A DNA stretch of 64,000 nucleotides from Telmatospirillum siberiense (GTDB lineage: Bacteria > Pseudomonadota > Alphaproteobacteria > Rhodospirillales > Magnetospirillaceae). The notes under the pieces were generated by a model. It did not search any database, was not told where the DNA came from, and was given only the letters and a program-made list of their open reading frames with translations. The stretch's first letter is position 1; the number at the start of each line of letters is the position of its first letter. The stretch covers positions 49,673-113,672 of the forward strand of contig NZ_PIUM01000020.1 in NCBI RefSeq assembly GCF_002845745.1. The letters are read 5' to 3'. This document shows, piece by piece, positions 18,407 through 27,742 of this stretch. A program made the translations under genes and the position numbers.

Positions 18407-18439
18407 AAGCCCCTGGAAGGTGATCCCTTTCAGGGGCTT
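18407..18439 (+). terminator. Hairpin after tRNA-Thr
   Basis: AAGCCCCTG (18407-18415) pairs perfectly with CAGGGGCTT (18431-18439), with further AAGG/CCTT pairing inside, immediately after the tRNA. The T-run after it is only three bases, so it is a weak intrinsic terminator or a processing hairpin. Confidence 0.5.
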
Positions 18440-18607
18440 TCCAATTGGACCCCCGCTCGTTTCGGCTCGGCATCCCGCTCTTCCGATCAAACGTCCAATC
18501 CAAGGATCGGTGCCGTTCGGCCGCCGCCCTATGTTCCTTATATGTTCTTCTGTTGTCATTTGTGCGCATCTGTAGCAGTAATAAACCAAGAGCGAAGGGG
18601 GACGTCG

Positions 18608-20407
18608 GTGGCCATCGGTAAACGCATTCAACGTCGCGAAACGAATGCGGCCTCGGCCGATACGCTCAAGGCCGGCCGGGCCATGAGCCGCGCTCTTTCG
18701 GTCTCGTCGCCCGAAGCCGACCGTCTTGCCCTGGCGCGTGCGTTCGGGGTCCGGCTGATTACCGCGTGGTGGCGGGCATTAACCGCCGAAGATGACGCCC
18801 CCCCGCCACTGCGGGCACCGCTGCAGGCTTATGATCAGATCGAACTCCCGGACTCGGCCGTCGCGCTTGCCGACAGCTTGGGCGAGTCCGCCGCGGACCT
18901 CGATGCGGAACAGGCGGCCTATCAGATCGGGCTCATCTATACGGGGATGCTGCCTTCCGAACATCGTGGCGAATTCGGCATCTATTACACACCGCCCAGT
19001 CTCACGGCGCGGTTGATTCATCAGGCAACCGTGGCCGGAGTCGATTGGACACGGGCCCGCGTGCTCGATCCCGCCTGTGGCGGGGGAGCCTTCCTGACCC
19101 CCGTGGCGCAACGGATCATCGATTCATTGCCGAATTGCAGCCCCGCGATCCTCATCGAAAACATCGCCACCCGGCTTCGGGGTTACGAGATTGACCCATT
19201 CGGTGCCTGGCTTTCGCAGGTGTCGCTCGATGCCGTCGTGCTTCCGGTTTCACGGGCCGCCGGGCGGCGTCTTCCTCTTGTCGTTACCGTCTGCAACAGC
19301 CTTCACCGCAGCCCGCCGCGCGAGCGCTTCGACCTCGTTATCGGCAATCCGCCTTATGGTCGCGTCCGTCTCGATGAGGCGGATCGCGCCCGGTTTAAAC
19401 GCGGTCTCTATGGCCACGCCAATCTCTACGGTCTTTTTACCGACATGGCGATTCGCCATGCCAGGCCCGATGGCGTGATTGCCTATGTCACGCCGACGAG
19501 TTTCCTCGCCGGGCACTATTTCAAGAATCTGCGCGCCTTGCTGGCGCGGAACGCGCCGCCCGTCACTTTCGATTTCGTGGCCGTGCGCAAAGGCGTGTTC
19601 GACGATGTTCTCCAGGAAACCTTGCTCGCGACCTACCGGCGCGGGGCCAAGTCCGCCGGTGCCGCCGTGCATGAAATCACGCCGACCGACGAGATGACGC
19701 TCTCCGTTGAGGACGCCGGCACGATCCCGCTTCCGGTCGACCCGTCCCAACCCTGGCTTCTCCCCAGGACGGCGCGGCAGGCTCCGCTTGTCGCGCAACT
19801 CGCCCGCATGACTCATCGCCTTGCCGACTGGGGTTATGGCGTCAGTACCGGCCCGCTGGTGTGGAATCGCTTCAAGGATCAACTCGCCGATCAGCCGGGC
19901 CGGGGCCGACAGCCGCTGATTTGGGCCGAGGCCGTTACATCCGAGGGAACATTTCTCTTCCGTGCCGAAAAGAAGAACCACGCGCCTTACTTCGAACTGC
20001 GCCGGGGTGACGACTGGTTGAAGGTTGATGCGCCATGCGTGCTTTTGCAGCGGACGACAGCCAAGGAACAGGCCCGCCGCCTCATCGCGGCCTGCCTCCC
20101 CACGTCATTCCTGAAGGCACATGGCGGTTCGGTCGTTGTCGAGAACCACCTGAATATGGTCAAGCCGATCATTCGGGAGCCCACCATTTCGCCCGATCTG
20201 GTCGCCGCCTTTCTCAACAGTGCCGCGGCGGATCGGGTCTTCCGCTGTGTCAGCGGGAGTGTTGCGGTTTCCGCCTATGAACTGGAGGCGCTTCCTCTTC
20301 CCGCCCCGGAAGATCTGGATGAATTGAAGCGTCTCGTCGAAAGCGGCGCGAAGCGCGAGCGCATCGAGGCCGAGTGCACGAGACTTTATGCCGGGGTTGC
20401 CGAATGA
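18608..20407 (+). CDS. Type II N6-adenine DNA methyltransferase (PstI/BsuBI-type system)
   Basis: A 599-residue amino-methyltransferase. SAM motif I reads DPACGGGAFL and the catalytic motif IV reads VIGNPPYG; the order I then IV with a long C-terminal target-recognition region suits Eco57I/PstI-like enzymes. It should protect the site cut by the neighbouring nuclease by methylating adenine. The start is a GTG after AAGGGGG; an upstream open frame reaches back into the tRNA region and is not credible. It overlaps the nuclease gene by 4 bp. No controller (C) protein is visible. Its position directly after a tRNA suggests acquisition by transfer. Confidence 0.9.
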   Translation: MAIGKRIQRRETNAASADTLKAGRAMSRALSVSSPEADRLALARAFGVRLITAWWRALTAEDDAPPPLRAPLQAYDQIELPDSAVALADSLGESAADLDAEQAAYQIGLIYTGMLPSEHRGEFGIYYTPPSLTARLIHQATVAGVDWTRARVLDPACGGGAFLTPVAQRIIDSLPNCSPAILIENIATRLRGYEIDPFGAWLSQVSLDAVVLPVSRAAGRRLPLVVTVCNSLHRSPPRERFDLVIGNPPYGRVRLDEADRARFKRGLYGHANLYGLFTDMAIRHARPDGVIAYVTPTSFLAGHYFKNLRALLARNAPPVTFDFVAVRKGVFDDVLQETLLATYRRGAKSAGAAVHEITPTDEMTLSVEDAGTIPLPVDPSQPWLLPRTARQAPLVAQLARMTHRLADWGYGVSTGPLVWNRFKDQLADQPGRGRQPLIWAEAVTSEGTFLFRAEKKNHAPYFELRRGDDWLKVDAPCVLLQRTTAKEQARRLIAACLPTSFLKAHGGSVVVENHLNMVKPIIREPTISPDLVAAFLNSAAADRVFRCVSGSVAVSAYELEALPLPAPEDLDELKRLVESGAKRERIEAECTRLYAGVAE

Positions 20408-21489
20408 ATGACTTCCCGCCCTATGCCAGCCGCGAACTGGTGGCGGAGCGCTTGCCGAAGATCTTTCCCGAGGGAACGCCTAATCGGACCTATTGCGTCC
20501 GCGAACTGTCCGCCAGCACCGTTTTCGCCGCTCTTTACATCGGTGCCGTCGAGGAGACCGGCGTCTATCTCGGTCCGATTCACGTGTACCGCATGACAAA
20601 GGAACAGGCTGCCAAGCCGGAGGATGAGGAGCGGAGAGCCTACGCCGCCAATATTCTGAAGAAGAATGGCCGGGTCCCCGGCACCCGCTGGTATGCCGAC
20701 AACACGCGCGAGCCGATTCGCGATGAGACTTTACGGGATGGGCTTGTCGCCATCGGGGCCGTTCTCCGGCGGGAAGATCTCCCCACGACGTCGAGCCGTC
20801 CCCGTTATGCCCTCAAGACGGAATTCGCCGCGCTCTTTGATCCGGACCTCGACGGCGAGGCCCTGGAGCAGGAAATCGTCGCGTTTCAGAAAAAGCACCT
20901 GAGCAAGAGCGCCCTCGCGCGGGTTTCCATCATGCTCTCGGGAGCAGCCGGCCACGCTTGCGGCGTATTGGTTAGCTTTCCGAGCGGTGAAACGCGTCAG
21001 CTCGCGCCGGGCCCAAGCTCCATCATTTCCCAGGCCGTCATTGAGGTGTTTGCGCCGGCTTTTCTCGATCGGCCGGCGGTTATCTGGCTCAGCGAGAGCG
21101 GCAATAAGATCGTCATGCGCGATGACAAGATTGCCAACGCCATTGGGCTGAAGATCGACGCCGCCACCAACCTTCCCGACCTGATCCTTGCGGACCTTGG
21201 CCCGGCCGAGCCATTGATTGTTTTCGTCGAGGTTGTCGCCACCGACGGCGCGATCACTCCGCGCCGGCAGGACGCCATATTCGCGTTGACCGACGGGGCT
21301 GGTTTCAAGCGTTCGCAAATCACCTTTTTGACTGCCTACCATGATCGCGAAAGCGCGGGATTTAAAAAGACCGTGGCGCAACTCGCGTGGGATAGTTTTG
21401 CCTGGTTTGTTTCTGAACCGAACGGGATCGTCATCCTGCGCAGCAGCGAGGCGAAGCCGAACCGCCTGATTGATCTTATTGCCAGATGA
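20404..21489 (+). CDS. BsuBI/PstI-family restriction endonuclease
   Basis: A 361-residue type II endonuclease. The C-terminal half contains the family block LPDLILADLGPAEPLIVFVE followed by VVATDGAIT, which supplies the PD-(D/E)XK-like acidic residues. The N-terminal part carries a basic, probably DNA-binding region. Characterised relatives (PstI, BsuBI) cut CTGCAG; specificity here is inferred only. The ATG lies in an ATGA overlap with the methyltransferase stop, so modification is translated first. The next gene, dCMP deaminase, begins 46 bp later and is probably native chromosome. Confidence 0.9.
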   Translation: MNDFPPYASRELVAERLPKIFPEGTPNRTYCVRELSASTVFAALYIGAVEETGVYLGPIHVYRMTKEQAAKPEDEERRAYAANILKKNGRVPGTRWYADNTREPIRDETLRDGLVAIGAVLRREDLPTTSSRPRYALKTEFAALFDPDLDGEALEQEIVAFQKKHLSKSALARVSIMLSGAAGHACGVLVSFPSGETRQLAPGPSSIISQAVIEVFAPAFLDRPAVIWLSESGNKIVMRDDKIANAIGLKIDAATNLPDLILADLGPAEPLIVFVEVVATDGAITPRRQDAIFALTDGAGFKRSQITFLTAYHDRESAGFKKTVAQLAWDSFAWFVSEPNGIVILRSSEAKPNRLIDLIAR

Positions 21490-21535
21490 TCTATACAGGC
21501 GCGAAACCCCTTTTATTTGAGGACGGATCTGCCCC

Positions 21536-21973
21536 ATGAGCGCATCACCCTCGGCCTGGGACTCGAAGTTCCTCGCCCTCGCCGACTTCGTCGCCGGCTG
21601 GTCGAAGGACCCCAGCACGCAGGTCGGCGCCGTCGCCGTCGGCGAAACCCCCAATCTGCTGTCCCTAGGCTACAACGGCTTTCCGCCCGGTGTCGCCGAT
21701 CTGCCCGACCGCCTGAACGACAGGGATACCAAATACCGTCTGGTCGTCCACGGCGAAATCAACGCCCTGATCAATGCGCAATTCCGCCCGGTGACCCTTT
21801 ACGTCACCCATCCCCCTTGCGTGCGCTGCACGGTGCAGATCCTGGCCTATCGCAGCGTGAGAAGGGTGGTCAGCCGCAAGCCCGGTGACGACATGCTGTC
21901 GCGCTGGAGCGCCGATTTCAGCGAAAGCCGTCTGCTCTTCGAGGAAGCCGGAGTGTCGCTGGAGCTTTTTTAG
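21536..21973 (+). CDS. Deoxycytidylate (dCMP) deaminase-like protein
   Basis: A 145-residue zinc deaminase. Zinc-site residues are in VVHGEINAL (His and catalytic Glu) and PPCVRCTVQI (two Cys). The N-terminal WDSKFLALADFVAGWSKDPS and GYNGFPPGV are typical of the dCMP-deaminase branch, which makes dUMP for thymidylate synthesis. The usual zinc/allosteric insertions of T-even dCMP deaminase are absent, so cytidine or riboflavin-type deaminase is less likely but not excluded. A GAGG box precedes the ATG. Confidence 0.85.
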   Translation: MSASPSAWDSKFLALADFVAGWSKDPSTQVGAVAVGETPNLLSLGYNGFPPGVADLPDRLNDRDTKYRLVVHGEINALINAQFRPVTLYVTHPPCVRCTVQILAYRSVRRVVSRKPGDDMLSRWSADFSESRLLFEEAGVSLELF

Positions 21974-22558
21974 AGCGCGTTGCGTTTGGATTGAATCGCG
22001 CTCGTTAGCTTGTGCGGCGTTTGAGCAATTGAAAAAATGGAGTTTTTTCAGCGTCACGCATACTTGGAGCAGTTCAGGCGAAGCGCAAACCGCTCTAGGC
22101 TGCGCCGGCATTAATCCTTACTTTTCTTCTGGTTTTTTTATGGCTTCGAGCGTTGGCCCGGTGCACAATGCACCGGTAGTTATCGCTACGGCTAATTGTC
22201 CATATTAGCAGTTGCTCAAATGTCTCCCGCAAATGAGCAGAACTATATGGAGCGACATCAAAAGTGCGACAGGTTCGCATTATTTGCGCGGCGTTCGAAA
22301 GGCGACCCCATTTCCGTGAAGGAGCCGGGGTGGCCTCGCCGGTTGATGGCGCGCTTAACTTGAGACGCGCCCTCTTCCACTATCTTCCGACGGAAATCAG
22401 CTCGGATTCGCGTGCTCTCGCCGGTGTGACGGCTCATTCACCGGTCGGATCGCCGTCGACGGCCTTTCCGCGGCCGATGCCGTGCCGACTGCGATAGCCG
22501 GTCGGCGAGGTACAAACCCCGCCGACGGTCTCCATCATGGGGGGAGGAGTGATCGGTT
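21974..22558. other. Gene-free interval before cstA
   Basis: This 585 bp stretch has no convincing gene. It begins with a hairpin GAGCGCG/CGCGCTC (21973-21979, 21997-22003) that may terminate the deaminase transcript. Positions 22100-22270 are distinctly AT-richer than the surroundings and contain a palindrome CCGGTGCA-CAA-TGCACCGG (22158-22176). A stem GTCGGCG/CGCCGAC (22501-22507, 22520-22526) lies in the probable cstA leader, followed by the strong ribosome site GGGGGGAGGAG. Confidence 0.5.
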
Positions 22559-24379
22559 ATGGACCATGCGTTGACATTCGTCATTTCGGCATTGTGCATC
22601 CTGGCGATTTCGTACCGGTTCTACGGCGTGTTCTTCGTCCGCAAAGTGCTCAAAATCGACGATACCCAGGAAACACCGTCGCATCAGCTCTACGACGGGA
22701 AAAATTACGTTCCCACCAAGAAATGGGTGACGGCCGGCCACCATTTCGCCGCCATCGCCGCCGCCGGCCCGCTGGTCGGCCCCATTCTCGCCGCCCAGTT
22801 CGGCTATCTGCCGGGGTTTTTGTGGCTGTTGATCGGCTGCGTGATCGGCGGCGCCGTGCATGACACGGTGGTACTGTTCGCCTCGATGAAGCACCGCGGC
22901 AAATCGCTCTCCGACGTCGCCAGAACCGAACTCGGTCCGGTGGCCGGCTGGTGCACCGGGCTCGCCATGCTGTTCATCATCATGATCACCATGGCCGGCC
23001 TGTCGATGGTGGTGGTTTACGCCCTGGCCAAGAACCCGTGGGGGGTGTTCGCCGTCGGCATGACCATCCCGATCGCCATCTGCGTCGGCATCTGGGAGCG
23101 CGTGACCGGAAATCTGCGGGCCGCCACCATCTTCGGCGTCGCCATGATCGCCATTTGCGTTTTCGTCGGTCCCGATCTGGTCGGCAACGACAAGCTGGGC
23201 TACACGGCATTCGGCAACCTGCTCTATCTGCAAGCCGGCACGATCAGCCTCATCCTGCCGATCTACGCCTTCTTCGCCGCCACATTGCCCGTGTGGATGC
23301 TGCTGGTGCCCCGCGATTATCTGTCGAGCTATATGAAGATCGGCGTCTTCGTCGCCCTGATCATCGGCGTCGTCTTCGTCAATCCGCTGATCCGCTTCCC
23401 GGCGGTGACCGACTTCATCGGCGGCGGCGGCCCGATCATTCCCGGCAAGGTCTGGCCTTTCGTTTCGATCACCATCGCCTGCGGCGCCATTTCCGGCTTC
23501 CACGCCTTCATCGGTTCCGGCACCACGCCGAAATTGATCGACAAATGGTCCGACATCCTGCCGGTCGGCTTCGGTTCGATGATGGCCGAATGCGTCGTCG
23601 GCGTGATGGCGCTGGTCGCCGCCACCGTGCTGCATCCCGCCGATTATTTCGCCATCAACTCAACCCCGGCGGTGTTCAAGACCCTGGGGCTGGAGGTGGT
23701 CGACCTGCCGCGGCTGATGCAGGATATCGGCCTCGACCTGCACGGGCGGACCGGCGGCGCCGTCACCCTGGCCGTCGGCATGACCTCGATCTTCACGGGA
23801 ATTCCCTGGTTTTCCCATCTGGCCTCGTATTTTTTCCAATTCGTGGTGATGTTCGAAGCGGTGTTCATCCTGACCGCCATCGATTCGGGCACCCGCGTCG
23901 CCCGCTATCTGATGCAGGACTTCGTCGGCGATCTCTATGCGCCGCTGAAGCGTCTGGATTGGATGCCGGGCATGCTGGGCACCAGCGCCATCGCCTGCCT
24001 GGCTTGGGGATATCTGCTGTGCTCGGGCGATATCGGCTCGATCTGGACGCTGTTCGGGGTGTCCAATCAGTTGATGGCCTCGATCGGTCTGGTGGTCGGC
24101 GCCACCATCATCCTGCGCATGGCCGACAAGCGCCGCTACATGCTGACCTGCCTGGTGCCGCTCGCCTATCTCTATGTCACGGTCAACGCGGCGGGGCTGT
24201 GGATGATGGTCAATGTCTACTTCAACGCCCAATCGAAGGGCTACAACGTGCTGAACGGCGTGCTGTCGGTCATCATGTTGCTTCTCGGCCTCGCCATCTT
24301 CATTTCGGCGCTGGTAAAGTGGAAGGAGCTGCTGGGTATCCGCGCGACGCACGGGGGAGCCCCGGTTCCCGCCGAATAG
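22559..24379 (+). CDS. cstA: Carbon starvation protein A family transporter
   Basis: A 606-residue polytopic membrane protein of the CstA family, which imports peptides or pyruvate in enterobacteria. At least fourteen hydrophobic segments are seen, and conserved blocks include GHHFAAIAAAGPLVGPILAA near residue 60, AVHDTVVLFASMKHRGKSL near residue 100 and FHAFIGSGTTPK near residue 320. The ATG is preceded by a strong ribosome site. A perfect intrinsic terminator follows. No LytTR or BtsSR partner is nearby. Substrate cannot be fixed from sequence. Confidence 0.93.
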   Translation: MDHALTFVISALCILAISYRFYGVFFVRKVLKIDDTQETPSHQLYDGKNYVPTKKWVTAGHHFAAIAAAGPLVGPILAAQFGYLPGFLWLLIGCVIGGAVHDTVVLFASMKHRGKSLSDVARTELGPVAGWCTGLAMLFIIMITMAGLSMVVVYALAKNPWGVFAVGMTIPIAICVGIWERVTGNLRAATIFGVAMIAICVFVGPDLVGNDKLGYTAFGNLLYLQAGTISLILPIYAFFAATLPVWMLLVPRDYLSSYMKIGVFVALIIGVVFVNPLIRFPAVTDFIGGGGPIIPGKVWPFVSITIACGAISGFHAFIGSGTTPKLIDKWSDILPVGFGSMMAECVVGVMALVAATVLHPADYFAINSTPAVFKTLGLEVVDLPRLMQDIGLDLHGRTGGAVTLAVGMTSIFTGIPWFSHLASYFFQFVVMFEAVFILTAIDSGTRVARYLMQDFVGDLYAPLKRLDWMPGMLGTSAIACLAWGYLLCSGDIGSIWTLFGVSNQLMASIGLVVGATIILRMADKRRYMLTCLVPLAYLYVTVNAAGLWMMVNVYFNAQSKGYNVLNGVLSVIMLLLGLAIFISALVKWKELLGIRATHGGAPVPAE

Positions 24380-24389
24380 CCCCTGTAAT

Positions 24390-24434
24390 ACCAAGTTTCG
24401 ATGAGGATAACTCACCGAGAGTTGGTATAACGCC
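24390..24434. repeat. Chimeric copy of the dispersed hairpin repeat
   Basis: The left part, CCAAGTTTCGATGAGGAT, matches the hairpin at 8527. The right part, CACCGAGAGTTGGTATAACG, matches the flank of the hairpin at 34234. The ends ATACCAA and TTGGTAT pair with each other. It looks like a recombinant or decayed member of the family. Confidence 0.6.
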
Positions 24435-24452
24435 GAACCATCGCCATCCCGA

Positions 24453-24482
24453 AGCGGCCGGATTGTTCCGGCCGCTTTTTTT
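24453..24482 (+). terminator. Intrinsic terminator of cstA
   Basis: A perfect 10-bp stem, AGCGGCCGGA (24453-24462) with TCCGGCCGCT (24467-24476), loop TTGT, followed by a run of T. It ends exactly at the stop codon of the convergent chemoreceptor gene. Confidence 0.9.
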
Positions 24483-26571
24483 AAACCCCGATACCGATCT
24501 CGCGCACGCCGGCCTTGTCGGTCTTGAAGACATGGTCGATCAGCCATTCGCGCAGGAACGCCATCAGATCGGTGGTCAGACTGGCCTCTCCCGCCAGGAA
24601 GGAACGCTGGAAGCGCTCGACCTTGGTGACGAGATCGGCATGGGTCTGTTCATGTGCGGCCAGGGATGGCAGGCCACCCTCCCGCCAAATCGCTTCCTCC
24701 CGGGCGAAATGGTCGCGGGTATATCTCAAAAGCTTGTCAAGAACGGTGGCGGCCTGATCGCGGCCCTTGCCCTCGACCATGGCCTGGTACAGCTCATTGA
24801 CATATTGCAGAAGCATCTTGTGATCGGCATCGATCACCGCATGGCCGCTGACCCAGGCGTCGCTCCATTCCAGCGTCGCTCCGCCGCTTTGCAGGCGGAT
24901 CAGGAAACTGTCGGCCACGGCGCGCATGGTCTCGGCCTCGCGGTTCAGGTCGCGGGCGGCGATGAAAACACTCTGCGCGTTGCGGCTGCCGGCCTGGGCT
25001 CCCTGACTTACGCCGAGAACGTTGCGCGCGACTTCCGCCGTGCCGGCATGAGCCTCCTGAATGTTGCGCGTGATTTCCTGGGTGGCCGAGCCCTGTTCCT
25101 CGACCGCTGCCGCGATGGCGGCCGAGACCTCGTCCATTTCGGCGACGGCAGCCGCGATATTGTGTATGGCTTCGACCGCCTGACTGGTCTGCTGCTGCAC
25201 GGCGACGATCTGGCCGGTGATCTCCCCGGTGGCCCGCGACGTCTGATTGGCGAGATTTTTCACTTCCCCGGCAACCACGGCGAAACCTTTGCCTGCCTCT
25301 CCGGCGCGGGCGGCTTCGATGGTGGCGTTCAGGGCCAGAAGATTGGTCTGGCTGGCGATATCCGTGATCAGGGCGACCACGTCGCCGATCTTGCTCGCCG
25401 CCGCCGCCAAACCCCGGACCAGATCATCCGTCGAGGACGCCGTCGACGCGGCGTTCTGGGCAATGCTGCTGGCGCGGCCGACCTGGGCGGCGATCTCCCT
25501 GCTGGATGCCGCCAATTCCTCGGAGGCGGTGGCCACCGTCTGGACATTGGAAGCCGCCTCTTCGCTGGCCGCCGCCACGGCGGAGGCCTGATGCCCGGTC
25601 TGCTCGGAAACCGCCGAAAGCGCTTTGGCGTCATCCTCCAGGCGGGTGGCGGACGCCACCACGCAATTGATGACCTCTACGACCTTGCTGTTGAACTGTT
25701 CGACCAGCCGGTTCTGCTCGGCGGCGGCCTCCTCCTTCGCCTTCTGTTCGGCTTTCTGGTTCTCCGCCAGTTCCCGCGCGGCTTGCAGGCCCCGGCGGAA
25801 AACGCCCAGCGCCTCGCTCATTTCGCCGATTTCATCGCCGCGCCTCACCACCGGCAGAGGATGGTCGAGATTGCCCGCCGCCAATTGCCGCATGGCCACG
25901 ATGCCGGCGTCGAGAGGGTCGGTGATGGCCTTGCGGACGATGATGAAGCTCGCCAGTCCCGCCAACAGGGTCACCGCCACGGTGGCCAGGATGATCATCC
26001 TCAAGGTGTCGTCGGCCGCTCGCAGGAAATCGGCCTTCTTGATGCCGACATAAAGGATGCCGACGGTTTTCCCGGCCGCGTCGTGAATGGGGTCATAGGC
26101 CGTCATGTAAGGTTCGCCGAGAATGTCCACCTCGCCCCGAAAGCCGGTATCCCGGCCCAATACGGCGTCGTGGGCCGATCCGGGCGCCAACCGCGTGCCG
26201 ACGGCCCGAGCGCCATCGGATTTCAAGACGTTGGTCGAGATACGCGTGTCGCCCTGGAACACCGTGGCCGTTCCGCCGACGAGATCCTTGATCTTGTCCA
26301 CCACGTCGAGATCGCCGTTGAGAACATGCTCGCCGATCAGCAGCCGGCCGTCCTCACTGCGAAAAACCGCCCCTTTCGTGCCCAATACGTTCCAGGCCAC
26401 CTTCATATTGGCCTCAACCCGCTCGCGGGCCGCCAAAGTGGCGCTTTCGTGCAGAGTTACGGAGGAAATCATCGCCACGGCAACGGCCAACAGGACGACA
26501 CCGGCAAGGACCAAGACCATGATGCGCGGCAACAGGCGGATTTTGACGCCGGCGACTATCGGATTACGCAT
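24481..26571 (-). CDS. Methyl-accepting chemotaxis protein with C-terminal hemerythrin domain
   Basis: A 696-residue receptor. In order: membrane helix (about residues 15-37), periplasmic Cache-type domain (about 40-190), second helix (about 192-213), HAMP, signalling domain with hairpin tip [20 protein letters not shown], and a bacteriohemerythrin domain (about 570-690). All seven di-iron ligands of the hemerythrin pattern are present: His in DADHKML, His and Glu in HFAREE, two His in HEQTHADL, and His and Asp in HVFKTDK. Such a domain binds O2, so the receptor probably senses both an external ligand and intracellular oxygen. It is monocistronic, convergent with cstA. Confidence 0.92.
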   Translation of the reverse strand: MRNPIVAGVKIRLLPRIMVLVLAGVVLLAVAVAMISSVTLHESATLAARERVEANMKVAWNVLGTKGAVFRSEDGRLLIGEHVLNGDLDVVDKIKDLVGGTATVFQGDTRISTNVLKSDGARAVGTRLAPGSAHDAVLGRDTGFRGEVDILGEPYMTAYDPIHDAAGKTVGILYVGIKKADFLRAADDTLRMIILATVAVTLLAGLASFIIVRKAITDPLDAGIVAMRQLAAGNLDHPLPVVRRGDEIGEMSEALGVFRRGLQAARELAENQKAEQKAKEEAAAEQNRLVEQFNSKVVEVINCVVASATRLEDDAKALSAVSEQTGHQASAVAAASEEAASNVQTVATASEELAASSREIAAQVGRASSIAQNAASTASSTDDLVRGLAAAASKIGDVVALITDIASQTNLLALNATIEAARAGEAGKGFAVVAGEVKNLANQTSRATGEITGQIVAVQQQTSQAVEAIHNIAAAVAEMDEVSAAIAAAVEEQGSATQEITRNIQEAHAGTAEVARNVLGVSQGAQAGSRNAQSVFIAARDLNREAETMRAVADSFLIRLQSGGATLEWSDAWVSGHAVIDADHKMLLQYVNELYQAMVEGKGRDQAATVLDKLLRYTRDHFAREEAIWREGGLPSLAAHEQTHADLVTKVERFQRSFLAGEASLTTDLMAFLREWLIDHVFKTDKAGVREIGIGV

Positions 26572-26998
26572 GCGAATGACTCCCGTCGGGGCTTTGTTCC
26601 GACGCTTCCGCTCCTGCCGGGAGCCCGAGCGGAGACGGAAGCGTCGGATAGAACCTTAGGGTTTATCCGCTATTGACTTAATCCCCATTTGGTAACTGAA
26701 CTCCGCAAAACCGGGCCCGACGGAGGAGCAACCCCCGATGGCGCATGCGTAGTTGAGACCTCGCGAAAAATAACTGCCGATGCAGGCCAAGACCCGCCGT
26801 CGCGCCCCGAAACTCCGGGCCTTCTTTCGGAAGATGTGTCCCGCTTATTTTAAATCTTCATTTACTCAATGGGTTGCAGCATTATGTTTATTCAGGGCTC
26901 AAACAGCGACTTTCGTAGTTGACGATGGTTGTGTGGCGACCTATTCGTTACGCAAGAGACATGGGCCTGGATACATTGAGGGGCAAATTCCAATAACC
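26572..26998. other. Divergent intergenic interval
   Basis: The 427 bp between the chemoreceptor and the J-domain gene should hold both promoters. Positions 26840-26990 are noticeably AT-rich. An open frame runs through it from 26780 into the J-domain gene, but its composition and lack of a ribosome site argue against it being coding. No repeat or RNA was recognised. Confidence 0.45.
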
Positions 26999-27670
26999 AT
27001 GACGAACCGGGTACTGAAGCATTCCTACACGGTTCCCTGCGCCAGTCCGTTTCGTGACGCGGTGGAAACCCTGGCAGAGCGTCGTAAAGTGAATGTCGGC
27101 GATCTCGCCCGCTCCATCCTGCTGGTGGTGCCCGGCGAAACGGTGGCCGCCTATGGCGACCCCGGCGAGCCGCCGGTCGACGACCGCGAGACGGTGGTGC
27201 TGAAGTCGGGACCGGCCGAGGGCCGCCCCTGGCGGCGAAAGCCGCGCCTGCAGGTGCGCATGCCGCCCGGCCATGACATTCCCTTCATTCGCAAGGCCTT
27301 GGCCCTGGCCCTGGCGATGGACAGGGGTGATGTGGCGGTAACCGTGGCCGAGGGCTCGCGCATCGAGGAGCAGATCGAGCAGCGCGCGGCGCAAAGCTCC
27401 AAGCTGGTCGAGATCAACGAGGAGTTGGACCGCCTGCGCACCATCGTCGCGGTGCTGGCCTTCGAACCCTTGCCGGAGGGCGTGCGAACCCGCAGCGAAG
27501 CGCTGCATGTCCTGGGTTTCCCGCCCAATTCCGAACCTGATTCGCGGACGCTGAGGGCGAAGTTCCGCATGCTGGCGACCATCCACCATCCGGACGGCCG
27601 TTACGGCAGCCACCAGCGGATGAGCCAGCTCAACCAGGCCATGGAGTTCCTTCGCCACCAGATGGCCTGA
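26999..27670 (+). CDS. J-domain protein with C-terminal HPD motif
   Basis: About 223 residues. The C-terminal 60 residues form a DnaJ-like domain with the HPD tripeptide in TIHHPDGRYG, preceded by a helix beginning RAKFRMLA; such domains stimulate an Hsp70 ATPase. The N-terminal part (residues 1-140) is unfamiliar: it has VLKHSYTVPC near the start and a Pro-rich stretch and a helical region near residue 125. No Gly/Phe-rich or zinc-finger region exists, so it is not canonical DnaJ. The start is the ATG after GAGGGG; a longer in-frame form is unlikely. Similar proteins are annotated as J-domain proteins of unknown client. Confidence 0.75.
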   Translation: MTNRVLKHSYTVPCASPFRDAVETLAERRKVNVGDLARSILLVVPGETVAAYGDPGEPPVDDRETVVLKSGPAEGRPWRRKPRLQVRMPPGHDIPFIRKALALALAMDRGDVAVTVAEGSRIEEQIEQRAAQSSKLVEINEELDRLRTIVAVLAFEPLPEGVRTRSEALHVLGFPPNSEPDSRTLRAKFRMLATIHHPDGRYGSHQRMSQLNQAMEFLRHQMA

Positions 27671-27680
27671 AGGCAAAAAA

Positions 27681-27705
27681 AAGGCCGGGAGACGATCCCG
27701 GCCTT
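27681..27705. terminator. Bidirectional intrinsic terminator
   Basis: A 10-bp perfect stem, AAGGCCGGGA and TCCCGGCCTT, with loop GACGA. A run of eight A precedes it on the plus strand, giving a strong U-tract for the minus-strand BI-1 gene; the plus-strand side has only a short T-run. It separates convergent genes. Confidence 0.88.
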
Positions 27706-27742
27706 ATTCCGCGCGCGCCCGAAAGCGGCGCTTGTGCATCGT

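Noticed and set aside
21489..22558. Duplicate of the tRNA-Thr 3' end as an attachment site for an island
   Set aside because: No repeat of the T-arm/acceptor sequence was found after the restriction genes, and no integrase is present, so an integrative island is not supported.
22951..26676. A 1241-codon open frame on the plus strand through cstA and the chemoreceptor region
   Set aside because: It runs in the wrong frame of cstA and antisense to the chemoreceptor; its product is Arg/His/Asp-rich and without any fold, as expected from high-GC shadow frames.
26780..26998. N-terminal extension of the J-domain gene
   Set aside because: This stretch is AT-rich with non-coding composition, and the ATG at 26999 has a usable ribosome site.
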